Part shown: positions 54,987 to 64,000 of the stretch, one piece after another
Layout: the number at the start of each line of letters is the position of its first letter
Numbering within the stretch: the first letter of the stretch is position 1
NCBI GenBank assembly: GCA_963822255.1
Contig: CAWGGV010000002.1
Location: 206,603-270,602, forward strand
Direction: 5' to 3'
Length of the DNA stretch: 64,000 nucleotides
Source of the DNA: UBA7803 sp963822255
GTDB lineage: Bacteria; Pseudomonadota; Gammaproteobacteria; Pseudomonadales; Azotimanducaceae
Position numbers and translations under genes: made by a program
Notes under the pieces: generated by a model
Seen by the model: only the letters and a program-made list of their open reading frames with translations
Told to the model about the DNA's origin: nothing
Database searches by the model: none

Positions 54987-55343
54987 AAGACCGCCGAGGC
55001 CGACGACGACGAAGCGCTGAGCCGAGTCCGGCCTTACTTCGCCGCCGGGGATCGTTTGCCGCTCCAGCGCTCCAGCAGACGCAACCGGCGAACCACCGGG
55101 CACGACCACCGAACACCTGTGGGCGTTGTTCGACCAGCACGTGCCCGTGATTGCCGATGGCCACATACGGATTCAGGCCGCGGCGCGCCTGCCGGGTCAT
55201 CGCACGTGAGCGTCGATTCGCCAGTCGAAGTGGTAGCGACAGTGAGAGCTGGAGAACGCTCACTGGAACCCCTTGAAGCTCCGTCGTTCCAGGTGTCCAA
55301 TGCAACAGCATACTCCACGGCGCACTTGGTGGATCGGTCGTCC
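54987..55343. other. Degenerate stretch without intact gene
   Basis: Follows the broken winged-helix remnant. Frames here give no recognised product on either strand. Either decayed regulator sequence or non-coding. Confidence 0.4.
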
Positions 55344-55900
55344 ATGTTGATGGTGCATCTGCTGCGACACGCCAAACCCTCGCCACCGGCCGAGCGGGAT
55401 GCGGACACGCCGCTCTCCGAGCAAGGTCTGGCGGATTCGGCCGCGCTCGTGGCACGCCTCGGCACACTGGGTATTTCCAGAATCGTCAGCAGTCCGTACC
55501 GGCGCGCCTTGGAGACCGTTCGGCCCTTCGCGTCGCACGCCGGCATTCCCATCGAAACCGATCCGTGCCTGTGCGAGCGGTACATGCCCACGGCAGACGG
55601 CCCCGAGCAGCACATCGAGCGCGTGCGTCTGAGCTTCGGCGATGCGGAATACGCGCCTCCCGGCGGCGAGACGTTTCGCGAGGTGGCCGAACGTGCTTCG
55701 GCGTGTCTCCGGCAAAGAGTGGCGGAAACGCTAACGGGCCTTCTGCTGGTGCGGCACGGTCAGTGTCTGACGCTGATGCTGGGCTGCGTTTCTGGCGCGG
55801 GCTGCCGACGCCGGCCATCATCGAGCTGACGATTGACAGCGAAGTGAGGGCAGGTTTGTTCAAGTTGCTTCGCCCGAGGAACGCCTCAGAACCGGTTTGA
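55344..55900 (+). CDS. Histidine phosphatase family protein (SixA/PhoE-like), C-terminal frameshift
   Basis: Phosphoglycerate-mutase-fold phosphatase. MVHLLRHAKPSPP has the catalytic RHA(K) histidine near 9; the partner Glu/Arg region is SSPYRRALETVRPF near 50, and the second His is in LLLVRHGQCLTLML near 135. A lost base near 55783 shifts the end: corrected, it continues as LRFWRGLPTPAIIELTID... to the stop at 55898; as written it ends at 55829. Short AAG-type phosphohistidine phosphatase or a nucleotide phosphatase are both possible. Confidence 0.8.
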
Positions 55901-56307
55901 TTCGCGATCCGAAGATCGTTCGACGTACGTAGTTGAGAGTTGGAGATCGCTCCTACGGCTGCAAAGGTAATCGCAGTGGACAGGTTTGGTCGGCTCGTCC
56001 TGTCCTGACTGCGTCGCATCCCCTGTCGTGGAGCCAGCTTGACCTCCGCTCTCTCATGGTCCGCTTTGCGGAGGACGCCGGGTCGTGGCGAACGGGTAGA
56101 CACGCGATCGCACGACTCACTTCTCTCGCGGGGTGAATATACGCCTCTGAATCAACAGCGCAATGAAGGCGCTCAGAGCTGAGGGTCTGTTGATTGCTCA
56201 TGCGAGGCCGTTGAACCTCGAACGACGGCCAACGGAGACGACAGCGTCTGAGCGGCGGCGCGATGTCGCTGGCGCTATCATCGGGTCCTCGACGGTGGGA
56301 GGATCGA
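55901..56307. other. Intergenic stretch without a recognised gene
   Basis: About 400 bases. The sequence GGAGATCGCTCCTACGG near 55945 resembles a degenerate REP element. No protein, RNA or terminator could be supported. The promoter of the propeller protein at 56308 should lie here. Confidence 0.4.
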
Positions 56308-57297
56308 ATGATGCAGATTCTGGCCGGGACGGCGAAAGGCGTTTATCGATTGAATGGCGACCGTGCGGTGCCGGTGCTCGAGAGCCGCGGGGTCCGGGAC
56401 CTCTTTGCCGCTGCGGGCCGGCTCTTTGCCGGCACGGGCGCGGGTCTGTACGTCTCCGACGACGGCGGCGCTACCTGGACCTGTCGGGGCCTGGAGGACC
56501 GTGAGGTGTGGCAGGTACGGGGTGGTCGGGTGCTTTATGCCGGTACCGCGCCGGCGGGTCTCTACCGCAGCGACGATGGCGGCGGGACCTGGGCGGAGGT
56601 CGCAGGCTTCTCGCGACTCGCCGACGACGCCGACTGGTGCGTGCCGGTGACGCCCAGGCTGCCGGGCCGCGCGCGCGCCGTGGTCGTGCACGGCGCCGAC
56701 CCGGAGCGGCTGTCGGTGGGTGTGGAGGTGGGCGGCATCGCCCGCACCAGCGATGGCGGCGCGACCTGGACCATGGTGCTGCCCGGGGGCAACCCGGACC
56801 TGCACGTGATGGTCGCCGATCCCGGCAATCCCGACCGTATCTATGCGAGCACGGGCTACGGCCGCCCGGACGGCGTCGCCGAGATGATCGAAGGCAACGC
56901 CGGCGTGTTCCGCTCGGACGACGGTGGCGCGAGCTGGCGGTACGTGTGGCGCGGGGTCACGCCCCGCTATTCGCGTCCCATGTGCATCGACCCCCGTGCG
57001 CCCCACGCGCTCACCGTGGCGAGCGCGCCGACCGCGTTTTCGAGCTATCGGGACCCAGACGGCGCGGGCGCCATGCTCTACCGCTCCGACGACGGCGGCG
57101 AGTCGTGGCGCTCGCTCTGCGACGCCACGCACACGCCGGCACGGCAGAACATCCACGGGCTCGTCGCCGACCCGGCGACGCCGGGAGGTGTGCTCGTCGG
57201 CCTCGACACCGGGGAGGTCTGGCGCGTCGGCCCGTCGGCCGAGTGGGTGAAGCTCGCGGACGGCATGCCGCCCGTGCTCTCATTGGTCGCGATCTGA
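56308..57297 (+). CDS. Asp-box (BNR) beta-propeller protein
   Basis: 329 residues, with at least five Asp-box repeats (S-x-D-x-G-x-[TS]-W): SDDGGATWT (near 51), SDDGGGTWA (near 91), TSDGGATWT (near 152), SDDGGASWR (near 207) and SDDGGESWR (near 260). No signal peptide, so it is probably cytoplasmic. The fold is shared with sialidases, sortilin and glycosidases, but the sialidase catalytic residues are not visible. ATG 56308 (or 56311) after GGGAGGA. 25 bases before the aldo/keto reductase, so likely co-transcribed. Confidence 0.85.
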   Translation: MMQILAGTAKGVYRLNGDRAVPVLESRGVRDLFAAAGRLFAGTGAGLYVSDDGGATWTCRGLEDREVWQVRGGRVLYAGTAPAGLYRSDDGGGTWAEVAGFSRLADDADWCVPVTPRLPGRARAVVVHGADPERLSVGVEVGGIARTSDGGATWTMVLPGGNPDLHVMVADPGNPDRIYASTGYGRPDGVAEMIEGNAGVFRSDDGGASWRYVWRGVTPRYSRPMCIDPRAPHALTVASAPTAFSSYRDPDGAGAMLYRSDDGGESWRSLCDATHTPARQNIHGLVADPATPGGVLVGLDTGEVWRVGPSAEWVKLADGMPPVLSLVAI

Positions 57298-57322
57298 GGA
57301 TGGGCCACCTCCAGGAGGACAC

Positions 57323-58333
57323 ATGAAATACAGGAAGCTCGGCCGCACCGGCCTCAAGGTGTCCACGCTCTGTCTCGGCACCATGACCTTCGGCAACAAG
57401 GAGTGGGGCTCGGACGAGGCGACCGCACAACGCATCGTCGATGCATTTCTCGGTGCCGGCGGCAACTTCATCGACACGGCCGACGTCTATGCCGATGGCG
57501 TCTCGGAGGAGATCACCGGCCGCCTCATCCGCGAGAAGCGCAAGGACGTGATCCTGGCGACCAAGGTGGCGGGGCCCACCGGGAGCGGTCTCAACGATCT
57601 CGGGCTGTCCCGCAAGCACATCCTGGACGCCGTCGATGCGAGCCTCGAGCGCCTCGGCACCGACTACATCGACCTCTATCAGGTGCACGCCTACGACCCG
57701 ACGACACCGCTCGACGAGACGCTCACCGCGCTGAACGACTGCGTGCGGGCCGGCAAGGTGCGCTACATCGGCTGCTCGAACTACTCGGCCTGGCACCTGA
57801 TGAAGGCGACCGCGCTCGCGAAGGAGCTGGGCGTTGCCCGTTACGATTGCCTGCAGCCCCAGTACTCCCTGGTCTGCCGCCACATCGAGCGCGAGCACGT
57901 GCCACTCTGTCTGGAAGAGGGCATCGGCATCATTCCCTGGAGCCCGCTGGGCGGCGGCATGCTGACGGGCAAAATCCGTCGCGGCGAGGGATTGCCCCAG
58001 GGCTCGCGCGCGGCCGCCCAGGCGAACCAGAACGCGCGCTTCACCGACGAGCACAACCTCGACGTGGCCGAGACGCTCGCCAGCGTCGCCGAGCGCATCG
58101 GTAAGACGCCTTCGCAGCTGGCGCTCGCCTGGTGCGCACACCAGCCGGGCGTCACGGCACCGATCTTCGGTGCGCGCAGCATGGAGCAGCTCGAGGACAA
58201 TCTGGCGGCCGCGGACGTCGAGATCGACGAGGACTCGGCCAGGGCGCTCGAGGAAGTGTCGGCCCTCGAGCTCGTCTATCCCTACGACTTCCACCAGATG
58301 GTGCGCGGCATGGTGATGGGGCGTTTGGCGTGA
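57323..58333 (+). CDS. Aldo/keto reductase
   Basis: NADPH-dependent carbonyl reductase in a TIM barrel, 336 residues. Catalytic tetrad: Asp-Tyr in DTADVYADGVSEEITG (near 50), Lys in VILATKVAGPTG (near 78) and His in DLYQVHAYDP (near 119). MKYRKLGRTGLKVSTLCLGTMTFGN start with GGAGG before the ATG. C-terminal cofactor region APIFGARSMEQLEDNL. Substrate not predictable. Confidence 0.95.
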   Translation: MKYRKLGRTGLKVSTLCLGTMTFGNKEWGSDEATAQRIVDAFLGAGGNFIDTADVYADGVSEEITGRLIREKRKDVILATKVAGPTGSGLNDLGLSRKHILDAVDASLERLGTDYIDLYQVHAYDPTTPLDETLTALNDCVRAGKVRYIGCSNYSAWHLMKATALAKELGVARYDCLQPQYSLVCRHIEREHVPLCLEEGIGIIPWSPLGGGMLTGKIRRGEGLPQGSRAAAQANQNARFTDEHNLDVAETLASVAERIGKTPSQLALAWCAHQPGVTAPIFGARSMEQLEDNLAAADVEIDEDSARALEEVSALELVYPYDFHQMVRGMVMGRLA

Positions 58334-58399
58334 CGCCAGCTTCACCACGACCCGGGAGGAGAAATGCCGTGGCGCATGAGCGAGCTCGTGCGTTCCCGG

Positions 58400-59820
58400 C
58401 TAGCGATAGGCGCCGAACCGGTAGCGCACCTCCAGCCCGTACAGACGCGGGTCCGTGGTGGTGCCGCTTCTGAGACAGTTGTCGCCTTCGCTGCCCCGGG
58501 TGACCTGACGGATGCCGATCTGGTCGAACACGTTGTTCACGAAAGCTGCGACGGTCCACGACTCGTCGAGGTTCCGCCAGGTCGCCCTCAGATCCCACCG
58601 ATCGTAAGCCGGTGCAGCATCCGTCTCTTCCTCGAACTCGGAGAAATCCACCTTGTCGATCCAGCTCCAGCTCACGAGCAGATCGACGTGGCCCGACTGC
58701 CCGAGGCCCACGCCGTAGCGCGCCCGGGTGTAGCTGAAGGTGGCCCCACGGTCAGGGGTCGAAGTCGAGCGGGATGAAGTCGTCTTCGGTGTAGTAGTGG
58801 ATGGTCTCGTAGCCGTCGAGCACGTCGCTCGCCGAGGGTCAGCGCCCACTGTGCGCTGAAATCGTAGGCTGCCTGAGTGTAGGCCGCATAGGCTTCCCGT
58901 TCGGTGCGCGTCTGGTACTCGAGGCTGCTGCCGACCGTGGGCGGGCCGTGGGGAACATGGTTCCCGGTGTCGCCCACCCAGGGGCCGAAGCAGTACGCGG
59001 GGATGCCGTTCAAGGGAAGACAGTTGGATGGCAGAGGTAGTCCGGCCTTCTGCAAGCTGCCGGCGCGGCGGGCCGTGGTCAGGCTCACCGGCGGCGTGGC
59101 GTCCAGCAACGCGAGTCCGGGATCGACGGCGCCGTAGGGGATAGGAAAGCCGTTCGCTGCCTTGGAGTTGCAGGCCGGCTGACGCTGGCATGTTCCGTCG
59201 AAGAAGTCGCCACGCTGGGTGATTTTGGCGTTGTAGTAGAACAGCCCGGACGTGATGGACAGCCGGTCGGTCGGGTCCAGGAATAGCTGCAGCTCGTGTG
59301 ACGCGTACTCGGATTCCTGGCTCACGTAGAACTGCGTGTCGAAGAGCTGACCGTTGGTCAGGTCGGTATCGGTGGTGTGGTCGTAGAAGTAGTCGGTGTA
59401 GCCGAAGATGTAGCGCAGCTTGAGACGATCCGCCGCCCTTCCAGTCCACGTTCAGCGAGACCGCCTGGTGATCGAAGAATTCGTCCTGGAAGCCGTTGGT
59501 GGCGGTTTCCAGGTCACTGCCCTCGATGCCGCGGAAGCCGATGACGGCGAACTGAGAGTCTGAGCGACAGCGCGTAGTTATCGTCGCCGTAGTTGCCGGC
59601 ATCCTTCGCCGGACCCTTGTCGTAGCTGCCCGCAATCACCCGCGCCTCGCCTTCGAATTCTTCCGTCGGCAGAGCATTGATGAAGTTGACTGCGGCGCCG
59701 ATGCCATTGCGGCCATACAACGTGCCCTGGGGACCGCGCAGCACTTCGATGCGTTCCACATCGAACAGGCCGCCCTCGGTGGAGGCGATGCCAAAGGCTT
59801 CCGAGTAGGGTACTCGATGT
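58400..59820 (-). pseudogene. TonB-dependent receptor, truncated and frameshifted
   Basis: Starts inside the plug domain at VPYSEAFGIASTEGGLFDVERIEVLRGPQGTLYGRNGIGAAVNFINALPTEE; signal peptide, TonB box and first half of the plug are lost. Frame changes are needed near 59552, 59435, 58835 and 58757, and a block of the barrel between TLG..SDVLDGYETIHYYTEDDF and DRGATFSYTRARYGVG is missing. It still ends correctly (GLEVRYRFGAYR, stop at 58400). About 470 codons instead of 700-800: a decayed receptor. It faces the DUF1254 genes across the gap. Confidence 0.8.
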
Positions 59821-60307
59821 CCGCGAGGTGTCGACACCGTCACGCGTGTCGGGGTCGGCGGCTGCCGGGTCAGCGAGCAGAGCCCGTTCGATCGGTGACG
59901 CCTTGATCGATGCTCGCATCGCAAGCAGCACACCCACCAGCCGCCCGTAGTCTCCGGCCATCCCACCTTCTCCAGTCGAGGCCGCGGTGCGCCCCCCATG
60001 GCTCGTCGCCAGTATACAAGTGCGGGCGAACAAAACCTCTGCCGGAGGGAGAAGGGCTTCAACCAACTTGTCATTGAATGAGTCGAACCATGGTCCTGTT
60101 GGAGGCGCAACCTGCGCGCTTGCCATAGCGCGACATGATGCAAGCGGGCTGAATTCGCCATTAGCTTAAACCTGGGTGTCGCCAAATGGCATGCAGGCCC
60201 AACGTCGGCCTTGTCTAATCTGGCAATTCGCGATCGCGCACGTAGCGCTCCAGAGGATGTCACAGCGTGGCCACGTGGCCAGGCAACGACTGTTCAGTGC
60301 AGAAACG
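59821..60307. other. Intergenic stretch, no intact gene
   Basis: Between the truncated receptor and the first DUF1254 gene. One minus-strand frame (MASAQVAPPTGPWFDSF..., 59830-60126) is protein-like but matches no family known to me and is cut where the receptor fragment begins. Lies at the likely deletion break. Also holds the promoter of the gene at 60308. Confidence 0.4.
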
Positions 60308-61732
60308 ATGAAAGGACATTGTCTCAAAGCGGCGGTGGCGTTGGTCGTGATCGTCACTTCACTTTCCGACGGCATGGCCGTCTCGGCGCAAGAAACGCAA
60401 AAGACAACCGACTGGCGCGAGGATTACGCACATTCGCTCGGCGTTCAGGCATACATCTTCAGCTTTCCGTGGGTATTTCTCTCGCAGATTCAGTACGAAT
60501 GGGTGGTCGTGCCGGCCAAGAATCCCGCGCTGACCCCCAACATGCCGCTCAATCAGTGGTGGCACGCCAGGAACATCATCACCTCTGCCTACCGGGACGG
60601 CGGTGCGCCGAACAACGACACCCTCTACTCGGTAACGTGGTTGGATGTGGGAAAAGAACCAATCATCCTGAGTCATGGAGACATGGGCGACCGTTACTTC
60701 ACCTTCGAGATCGCCTCCATGAACTCCGACAACTTCGCATATGTGGGAGCAAGTTCAACCGGGGCCAAGGCAGGCGCTTTCGCTATCACGGGCCGGGACT
60801 GGAAGGGAACGCTGCCCGAAGGAGTGAAGCAGTTGCCCCCGTCGCCGACCGACTACGTCCTCATTTTCGGCCGCACTGCGGTCAAGGGGGCGGGCGATGT
60901 GCCTGCGGTTCACAAGGCCCAGGAGACCTATAAACTGACGCCGCTGAACCTCTGGGGCAAGGAGGGCGCAGTTGTTCCGGAGAATCGCGACATTCCCAAA
61001 CCGTTCGATCCGAAGGCGGATCCACTTGCAGACTGGAAGACCATCAATCGGGCGATGGTAAAGAATCCGCCCCTCGAACAACATGCGGTCCTGCTCGACA
61101 TGTTCAGGCAGATCGGGGTGGGACCCGGTCTGGATGTGGAGGTCATGGACGACGCGACCAAGCGTGGCCTCACGCGTGCCGCCAAAGACGGTCGGCAGTT
61201 ACTCGAGTCCATGCTCGAGACCGGTCTTGGCAAGCCCAAGGTCAATGGGTGGAGCGTTCCCCCGGCGACCACGGGCCGCGCCATGATCCACAATGATTTC
61301 AAGACACTGGCCCTCCAGTGTCTCGGCGGAATCATTTCCAACGATCCAAGTGAGGCGATCTATTTCAACACCCACGCGGATGCCGACGGCAATACTTTGA
61401 ACGGGGCGAACAAGTACACGCTCCGTTTCGGACCGAAGCAGTTGCCCGACGTGACGTATTTCTGGTCACTGACCATGTATGACCTCACCAATAACCTTGT
61501 GCCCAATCCGATCAATCGGTGGGCGATTGGTTCATTGGCCGGGGGATATCAGAAGGCGGCGGACGGCAGCCTGACCCTGTACTTGCAGAAGGACTCTCCT
61601 GGAAAAAACAAGGAGGCCAACTGGCTACCTGCTCCGGAGGGGAACTTTTGGGTCGTGTTCCGTACCTACGGCCCCAGCGAGGAAATCGTCGACCAGAGCT
61701 GGAAATTGCCCCCGCTGGAGGTAACGAAGTAA
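60308..61732 (+). CDS. DUF1254/DUF1214 exported protein (first of three)
   Basis: 474 residues from the ATG at 60308. A signal peptide near 8-32 (AAVALVVIVTSLSDGMAVSAQ). DUF1254 half: YSVTWLDVGKEPIILSHGDMGDRYFTFEIASMNSDNFAYVGA; DUF1214 half: NTLNGANKYTLRFGPKQLPDVTYFWSLTMYDLTNNLVPNPINRWAIGSL...GSLTLYLQKDSPGKNKEANWLPAPEGNFWVVFRTYGP. The family is of unknown function. No strong ribosome site precedes the ATG. Most distant of the three paralogues. Confidence 0.9.
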   Translation: MKGHCLKAAVALVVIVTSLSDGMAVSAQETQKTTDWREDYAHSLGVQAYIFSFPWVFLSQIQYEWVVVPAKNPALTPNMPLNQWWHARNIITSAYRDGGAPNNDTLYSVTWLDVGKEPIILSHGDMGDRYFTFEIASMNSDNFAYVGASSTGAKAGAFAITGRDWKGTLPEGVKQLPPSPTDYVLIFGRTAVKGAGDVPAVHKAQETYKLTPLNLWGKEGAVVPENRDIPKPFDPKADPLADWKTINRAMVKNPPLEQHAVLLDMFRQIGVGPGLDVEVMDDATKRGLTRAAKDGRQLLESMLETGLGKPKVNGWSVPPATTGRAMIHNDFKTLALQCLGGIISNDPSEAIYFNTHADADGNTLNGANKYTLRFGPKQLPDVTYFWSLTMYDLTNNLVPNPINRWAIGSLAGGYQKAADGSLTLYLQKDSPGKNKEANWLPAPEGNFWVVFRTYGPSEEIVDQSWKLPPLEVTK

Positions 61733-61925
61733 ATCTGTTGGTACACCATCTCTCGTGCAAGCAGCGAGCCAGCCGGGAGACGAATGAGGTGTTGGCGCAT
61801 GCCAGCTCACCATCGGTTGCAGCTCAAGGCGTTCACGCACCGCAGCTGAACCGCAACGTCAGATAGCGTGGCCGCGAGCGATCCTGGACCGATCCACGCA
61901 TCAGGCATCCTTAAAGGAATAACTA

Positions 61926-63404
61926 GTGAACGCACCCAGTAGAATGCTTTTCATCGGCGCTCTATGCAGCGTCATCGCCGTATTGCTCCTGGCGGGCTGC
62001 GGCAAGAAGTCCGACCCCGTTTCCGAAGCCGTTCAGGCCGACAAGACGGCCGGCATCGCCGCGCCGAGCATCGCCGAGACGAAGGCCATTGCCGAGGAGG
62101 GATTCATCTACGGCCTGCCGCTCGTGATGAACTACGCGGTGATGCATGAGTACGTCATCGATAAGAACTCGGGGCAGTACAAGGGGCCGTTCAACGTCAT
62201 GTTCAATGAAGCCCGAGTGTTCACTTATAAGGATACGGCAGTCGTAACGCCGAACAGCGACACGCCGTATTCGATGCTCTGGCTGGATCTGCGCGCAGAG
62301 CCGATGGTGATCTCGGTGCCGGCGGTGGCAAACGCGCGCTACTACTCGGTGCAATTGATCGACGGCAATACTTATAACTATGGTTACATTGGCAGCCGTG
62401 CGACCGGCAGCGAAGCCGGCGACTATCTTGTAGTCGGTCCCGATTGGAAAGGCGAGACCCCGGTGGGGATCAAGAAGGTTTTTCGGTCGACGACGCCCTT
62501 CGGGCTGACTGTTTATCGCACCCAGCTGTTCAACGCCGACGACATGCCGAACGTGGTGAAGGTGCAGGCAGGATACAAAGCGCAGCCGCTGTCCTCGTTC
62601 CTCAGGCAACCCGCGCCACCTGCCGCACCCGCAATCAACTTCCTCCCGGCCACGACAGCGGGGATCAAGGAAAACTTCTACACGTATCTGGACGCTGCCC
62701 TGGAATTCGTGCCGGTGGCTGAGCAGGACAAAGACATCCGCTCCAGACTTGCCAGCATCGGGATCGGCCCGGGCAAGACGTTTGAGTTCAAGGATCTCTC
62801 GGTTGAGCACAAGGCCGCCGTCTTGCTGGCGATGAAGGAAGGCGACGAAAAGGTAGACAAGTACCTGGCCACTGGAAGGAAATCGGTCAACGGCTGGGAG
62901 ATCGGTTCGCTGTTTGGCGACCGCGCTTTCTACAACGGCGATTGGCTCAAGCGCGCTGCCGCCGCCAAGGCGGGCATCTACGGGAACGATACGATCGAGG
63001 CCGTGTATCCGATGGCCCGCAAGGATTCGACAGGTCAAACGCTGGACGGCAGCAAGCACAACTACACGCTCACCTTCCCCGCCGGGCAACTCCCGCCCGT
63101 AGATGCCTTCTGGTCGGTGACGATGTACGACGGGAAGACGCAGCTGCTGATCCAGAATCCGATCAACCGCTACCTCATCAACTCGCCGATGCTGCCTGCC
63201 ATGAAAAAGAATGCGGACGGCTCGCTGACGCTCTACATCCAGGAGCATTCACCGGGCAAGGAGAAGGAAACCAACTGGCTGCCCGCGCCCAACGGTCCGA
63301 TCTATCTCGTCATGCGTTTGTATTGGCCGAAGACGGCGGCGCCTTCCATTCTCCCGGCCGGTGAAGGCAGCTGGAGTGCACCTGGTGTCGTGCAGACGAA
63401 GTGA
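61926..63404 (+). CDS. DUF1254/DUF1214 lipoprotein (second of three)
   Basis: 492 residues, GTG start at 61926 preceded by AAAGGAATA. A lipoprotein signal with lipobox LLLAGCGKK near 20-25, so membrane-anchored in the periplasm. Family core: GFIYGLPLVMNYAVMHEYVIDKNSGQYKG, TPNSDTPYSMLWLDLRAEPMVISVP, RYYSVQLIDGNTYNYGYIGSRATGSEAGDYLVVGPDWKGETPVGI, and the DUF1214 end YTLTFPAGQLPPVDAFWSVTMYDGKTQLLIQNPINRYLINSPML. Closest to the third copy. Confidence 0.92.
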   Translation: MNAPSRMLFIGALCSVIAVLLLAGCGKKSDPVSEAVQADKTAGIAAPSIAETKAIAEEGFIYGLPLVMNYAVMHEYVIDKNSGQYKGPFNVMFNEARVFTYKDTAVVTPNSDTPYSMLWLDLRAEPMVISVPAVANARYYSVQLIDGNTYNYGYIGSRATGSEAGDYLVVGPDWKGETPVGIKKVFRSTTPFGLTVYRTQLFNADDMPNVVKVQAGYKAQPLSSFLRQPAPPAAPAINFLPATTAGIKENFYTYLDAALEFVPVAEQDKDIRSRLASIGIGPGKTFEFKDLSVEHKAAVLLAMKEGDEKVDKYLATGRKSVNGWEIGSLFGDRAFYNGDWLKRAAAAKAGIYGNDTIEAVYPMARKDSTGQTLDGSKHNYTLTFPAGQLPPVDAFWSVTMYDGKTQLLIQNPINRYLINSPMLPAMKKNADGSLTLYIQEHSPGKEKETNWLPAPNGPIYLVMRLYWPKTAAPSILPAGEGSWSAPGVVQTK

Positions 63405-63514
63405 AGATCCTGGTAACGCCGAACAGGTGGAATCCAGCATCGGTAGGCCCGAATTTAAGGATCGTAAAAGGGCACGTTTTTTTGCATACCAACCGCAGCC
63501 CACAGGAACAGCAA

Positions 63515-64000
63515 ATGAATAAAAGAAAAATCACGACAATCTTCGCGTTAGTTGCTGCCGCCGTGCTGTCTTCTCTAGGACAGGCAGCCGACGTGACGCC
63601 CGCCGAGGCACGCGCCATCGCCAAGGAAGCCTACATCTACGGCTATCCACTGGTGGACAGCTACCGCATCGAATACAGCTACTTTGTGGACAAGCAAAGC
63701 CCTGAATACAAAGCACCGTGGAACCAGATAACTAACATTCCGCGGGTATACACGCCGACTGATACGGCCGTTCAGACCCCGAATTCTGATACGCCGTATT
63801 CCTGGCTCGGCCTCGACCTGCGCTCGCAGGCCATCGTGCTGTCCATGCCGACGATCGAAAAGAATCGTTACTACAGCGTTCAATTTACCGACGCCTACAC
63901 CTTCAATTTCGACTACGTGGGCACCCGAACCACGGGCAACGATGCCGCCAATTTCCTTGTAGTCGGGCCGGGCTGGAAAGGTGAAACGCCCGAGGGCATC
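63515..64000 (+). CDS. DUF1254 exported protein (third of three), cut by the right edge
   Basis: 162 codons visible. A Sec signal (KRKITTIFALVAAAVLSSLGQAAD), then AIAKEAYIYGYPLVDSYRIEYSYFVDKQ, ...TPNSDTPYSWLGLDLRSQAIVLSMP and RYYSVQFTDAYTFNFDYVGTRTTGNDAANFLVVGPGWKGETPEGI. It lines up with the second copy almost segment by segment, so a tandem duplication is likely. Its start region is AT-richer than its neighbours. Promoter and ribosome site are weak (no clear GGAG). Confidence 0.9.
   Translation, partial: MNKRKITTIFALVAAAVLSSLGQAADVTPAEARAIAKEAYIYGYPLVDSYRIEYSYFVDKQSPEYKAPWNQITNIPRVYTPTDTAVQTPNSDTPYSWLGLDLRSQAIVLSMPTIEKNRYYSVQFTDAYTFNFDYVGTRTTGNDAANFLVVGPGWKGETPEGI

Overview
The window is high-GC DNA, almost fully coding, with the style of a free-living Gammaproteobacterium. 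The clues are a class I fumarase and UvrB of gammaproteobacterial type, Pseudomonas-like REP palindromes built on GGAGCG(A/G)CCTCC..GG(T/C)CGCGA, and a PsrA-like operator motif at acyl-CoA genes. I cannot place it more precisely. The gene content is catabolic and oxidative: acyl-CoA synthetases, an acyl-CoA dehydrogenase, an enoyl-CoA hydratase, three luciferase-like monooxygenases, a Baeyer-Villiger monooxygenase, amidohydrolase, esterase and GST genes, a P450 remnant, two TonB receptors and a tripartite tricarboxylate transporter. This suits a heterotroph living on lipids or other hydrophobic carbon. There is no tRNA, rRNA, CRISPR array, phage or intact transposase.

Layout. 0-5.4 kb: a CoA ligase (cut by the left edge) diverges from an acyl-CoA dehydrogenase / APH-type kinase / UbiA prenyltransferase run. 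5.4-8.9 kb: a small membrane-anchored protein, argE and class I fumarase. 8.9-16.8 kb: a TonB receptor, a second CoA ligase, an LLM oxidoreductase, an enoyl-CoA hydratase, an SMP-30 protein and a Tat-exported small protein. Four adjacent genes here carry about twelve single-base indels. 17-20 kb: DAHP synthase, amidohydrolase and LLM oxidoreductase on the minus strand. 20.2-24.5 kb: a MacA-like adaptor, an ABC ATPase and two FtsX-type permeases. 24.7-27.4 kb: 1-Cys peroxiredoxin, HAD phosphatase, VOC protein and GST. 27.7-32.8 kb: an RND pump operon led by a FadR-family regulator with a palindromic operator at its start. 33-38.6 kb: a BVMO, then a PpiC / HupE-UreJ / DUF3604 cassette. 38.7-45 kb: LLM, GNAT, serine hydrolase, GFA, and a TctA-TctB fusion with TctC. 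45-51 kb: a TPR protein, an esterase, a P450 stub, a quinone reductase and a two-subunit 2-oxoacid:acceptor oxidoreductase. 51-54.7 kb: two small conserved-looking proteins, a nine-copy repeat array, uvrB and a LOG-family gene. 54.7-60 kb: gene remnants, a histidine phosphatase, an Asp-box propeller protein, an aldo/keto reductase and a decayed TonB receptor. 60.3-64 kb: three tandem DUF1254/DUF1214 exported proteins, the last cut by the right edge.

The acyl-CoA genes appear linked by regulation. GAAACGCGTTTC-type palindromes lie upstream of the 11.5-kb ligase and between the hydratase and SMP-30 genes, and a weaker AACGCGTT core lies between the 1.5-kb ligase and the dehydrogenase. The least explained parts are the PpiC/HupE/DUF3604 cassette, the DUF1254 triplet and the repeat array before uvrB. 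I do not see a clear defence system or a new enzyme system that I could name with confidence.
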